Positions 5,601 to 5,915 of a stretch of 5,915 nucleotides of DNA are shown here, piece after piece. Positions within the stretch are counted from its first letter, which is position 1; each line of letters begins with the position of its first letter. Under the pieces are notes generated by a model, which saw only the letters and a list, made by a program, of their open reading frames with translations, did not search any database and was not told where the DNA came from. The stretch comes from DASWHF01 sp036393295 (GTDB lineage: Bacteria > Pseudomonadota > Gammaproteobacteria > Acidiferrobacterales > UBA6901), in assembly GCA_036393295.1 (NCBI GenBank), contig DASWHF010000106.1, positions 1-5,915 on the forward strand. The letters are read 5' to 3'. A program made the translations under genes and the position numbers.

Positions 5601-5915
5601 ATCCGCGCCGTCGGCCCGGCGCTGCGCGCCGCCGGCAACAAGGTGTTGTACGTCGCGTGCTTCGACAACGCCGCTGAAGAGGTTCCCTGGCAAGACGAGC
5701 TGGAAGCGGCCGCCGACGCGATCCTGTGGGTCGTCAAGGACGGTGCCCCGATCGCGCCGCGCCGCCCGCAGGACCGCTCGGTCCAGGCCGACGTGCTGGA
5801 CGCCATGGTGCGCTACGCCGGCGGCAAGCTCGGCGACCCCGCCCCGATCCGCCTGCAAGACGTCGACCGCATGGTCGTCGTCGGCTCGAGCTGCCTGGTG
5901 CGCCGCATCCGCGAC
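2700..5915 (+). CDS. large iron-sulfur flavoprotein, GltD-like plus PyrK/NfnA-like fusion (3' end outside window)
   Basis: One uninterrupted frame of 1072 codons, running off the window. Residues 1-240 are a largely helical, charged region that I do not recognise. Residues about 240-380 resemble the GltD/DPYD double [4Fe-4S] domain: Cys247, Cys250, Cys258 and Cys285 (CPL), then Cys317, Cys325, Cys328 and Cys332, ending in VNIPQTE. A GltD-type pair of Rossmann folds follows: GMGPAG (391-396), IGAG (507-510), GGGLTG (559-564), YRR with Arg651/652 for NADP(H), ATGARPN (727-733) and GD (792-793). From about 845 comes a PyrK/ferredoxin-reductase-like module: KPGQFF (873-878), KPGD (932-935), GPTG (941-944), GGMLGAA (960-966). 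GltD-like plus PyrK-like is the make-up of NfnBA, the bifurcating ferredoxin:NADP transhydrogenase, but a bifurcating reaction here is inference. The usual PyrK RxxS FAD motif is replaced by LALYGS. The missing C-terminus should hold any PyrK-type cysteine cluster. The ribosome binding site is weak. Domain calls are firm; substrate is unknown. Confidence 0.9.
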   Translation, partial: MSAFEPALPGYSFQDLFTQEGLERLDREYLARFARRDAAMHDRLLAYRRGDALTPLAVSDLLLAGGPVLEDLLGELFGVGREIEALRERTRGHDPIFQFKRLYVQRRARRRLLAKDPLPDFAELDAWLSGELRAAKLDTGDRELAVARLGQPWLDDAENHKDEIEKLTQWCVQAIKTPEGRAAVKDWVSFRLPQGVDPAHLVPIIPIANDSAGRVAGPAEHLRRRDGFKLTDPRFNAREAQNEIHYCIYCHDHDGDFCSKGFPEKKGEPERGLKANALGVTLTGCPLEQKISEMHALKRDGHVLAPLAMITIDNPLCAATGHRICNDCMKGCIYQKQDPVNIPQTETRILTDVLALPWGVEIYDLLIRWNPLRQRQWLPKPYTGLKALVLGMGPAGFTLSHYLLMEGFAVVGVEGLKIEPLPAELLSHPIRDYRELEEALDARIMAGFGGVAEYGITNRWDKNFLKLVYLSLARRRHFQVFGGVRFGGTLTIEDAWELGFDHVAICIGAGLPQALPVPGSLAPGMRQANDFLMALQLSGAARAESLANLQVRLPAVVIGGGLTGVDTATEVGAYYIVQVEKTLARYEALVGAQGEPAVRAGFDAAGIRILDEFLAHGRAVRAERTRAGKAGEAPDFTKLIQQWGGVTIAYRRAMQDSPAYTRNHEEIIKAFEEGIYYAEGLDPKEARVDADGQVDALVCRRLMRGEDGKWGDSGEEIALPARAILVATGARPNVAYEFEHKGHFAKEHGHYQTFHDVGGRLEPIAVAPHPKVDDFGPFTSYEHDGKRVSFLGDTHPVFHGSVVKAVASARSIYPHIVAAMGDKTANRGVADEYQGFRAQMQDLLAARVENVARIAPGIVELTVRAPMAARKFKPGQFFRVQTFESGAPVIDGTRLQTEPLALYGSKVDAEAGTASVVVMENGASSRLIATLKPGDPITFMGPTGVRATVTEGGQTILYVGGMLGAAQIRAVGPALRAAGNKVLYVACFDNAAEEVPWQDELEAAADAILWVVKDGAPIAPRRPQDRSVQADVLDAMVRYAGGKLGDPAPIRLQDVDRMVVVGSSCLVRRIRD

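Noticed and set aside
4308..5858. 516-codon open reading on the minus strand
   Set aside because: Same reasoning: an antisense shadow of the flavoprotein with low-complexity composition and no recognisable motif.
1..5915. CRISPR array, insertion sequence, tRNA or rRNA
   Set aside because: No spaced direct repeats, transposase motifs, terminal inverted repeats or structural RNA signatures were found.

Overview
The window is a GC-rich bacterial chromosomal segment. Its gene content suggests a denitrifying or otherwise facultatively anaerobic proteobacterium, probably gamma- or betaproteobacterial. The pointers are a Dnr-type Crp/Fnr regulator, molybdenum-cofactor genes, TTGAC-type Fnr/Dnr boxes, and non-coding repeats of kinds common in Gammaproteobacteria. 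The species cannot be fixed from the sequence alone.

Layout. On the minus strand, positions 343-80 encode a small thioredoxin-fold protein with a WCASC motif. A REP-like hairpin lies directly after its stop codon. A 145-bp divergent intergenic region follows, holding a perfect 14-bp palindrome (TTGACCTGGGTCAA). The remaining genes are on the plus strand: dnr (489-1220), moaB (1248-1781), moaC (1768-2253, overlapping moaB by 14 bp), and a 64-residue two-helix membrane protein of the DUF2892/YgaP-TM type (2323-2517). A 182-bp spacer then carries a GTCATTGCGAG-type repeat and a second Fnr/Dnr-like box with a perfect TATAAT. Last comes a very large flavoprotein gene starting at 2700 and still open at the window edge (1072 codons seen).

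The large protein is the most interesting item. In order it carries an uncharacterised N-terminal region of about 240 residues, a GltD/DPYD-type double iron-sulfur domain, a GltD-type FAD/NADP Rossmann pair, and a C-terminal PyrK/ferredoxin-reductase-like FAD/NAD module. GltD-like plus PyrK-like is the composition of the bifurcating transhydrogenase NfnAB, here on one chain. Its promoter has textbook class II Fnr/Dnr geometry.

Working model (inference): Dnr, a likely NO-responsive regulator, controls its own divergent region and the flavoprotein. Cofactor synthesis (moaBC) for molybdoenzymes such as nitrate reductase is encoded just downstream of dnr. The flavoprotein would then be an anaerobically or NO-induced pyridine-nucleotide/iron-sulfur electron-transfer enzyme.
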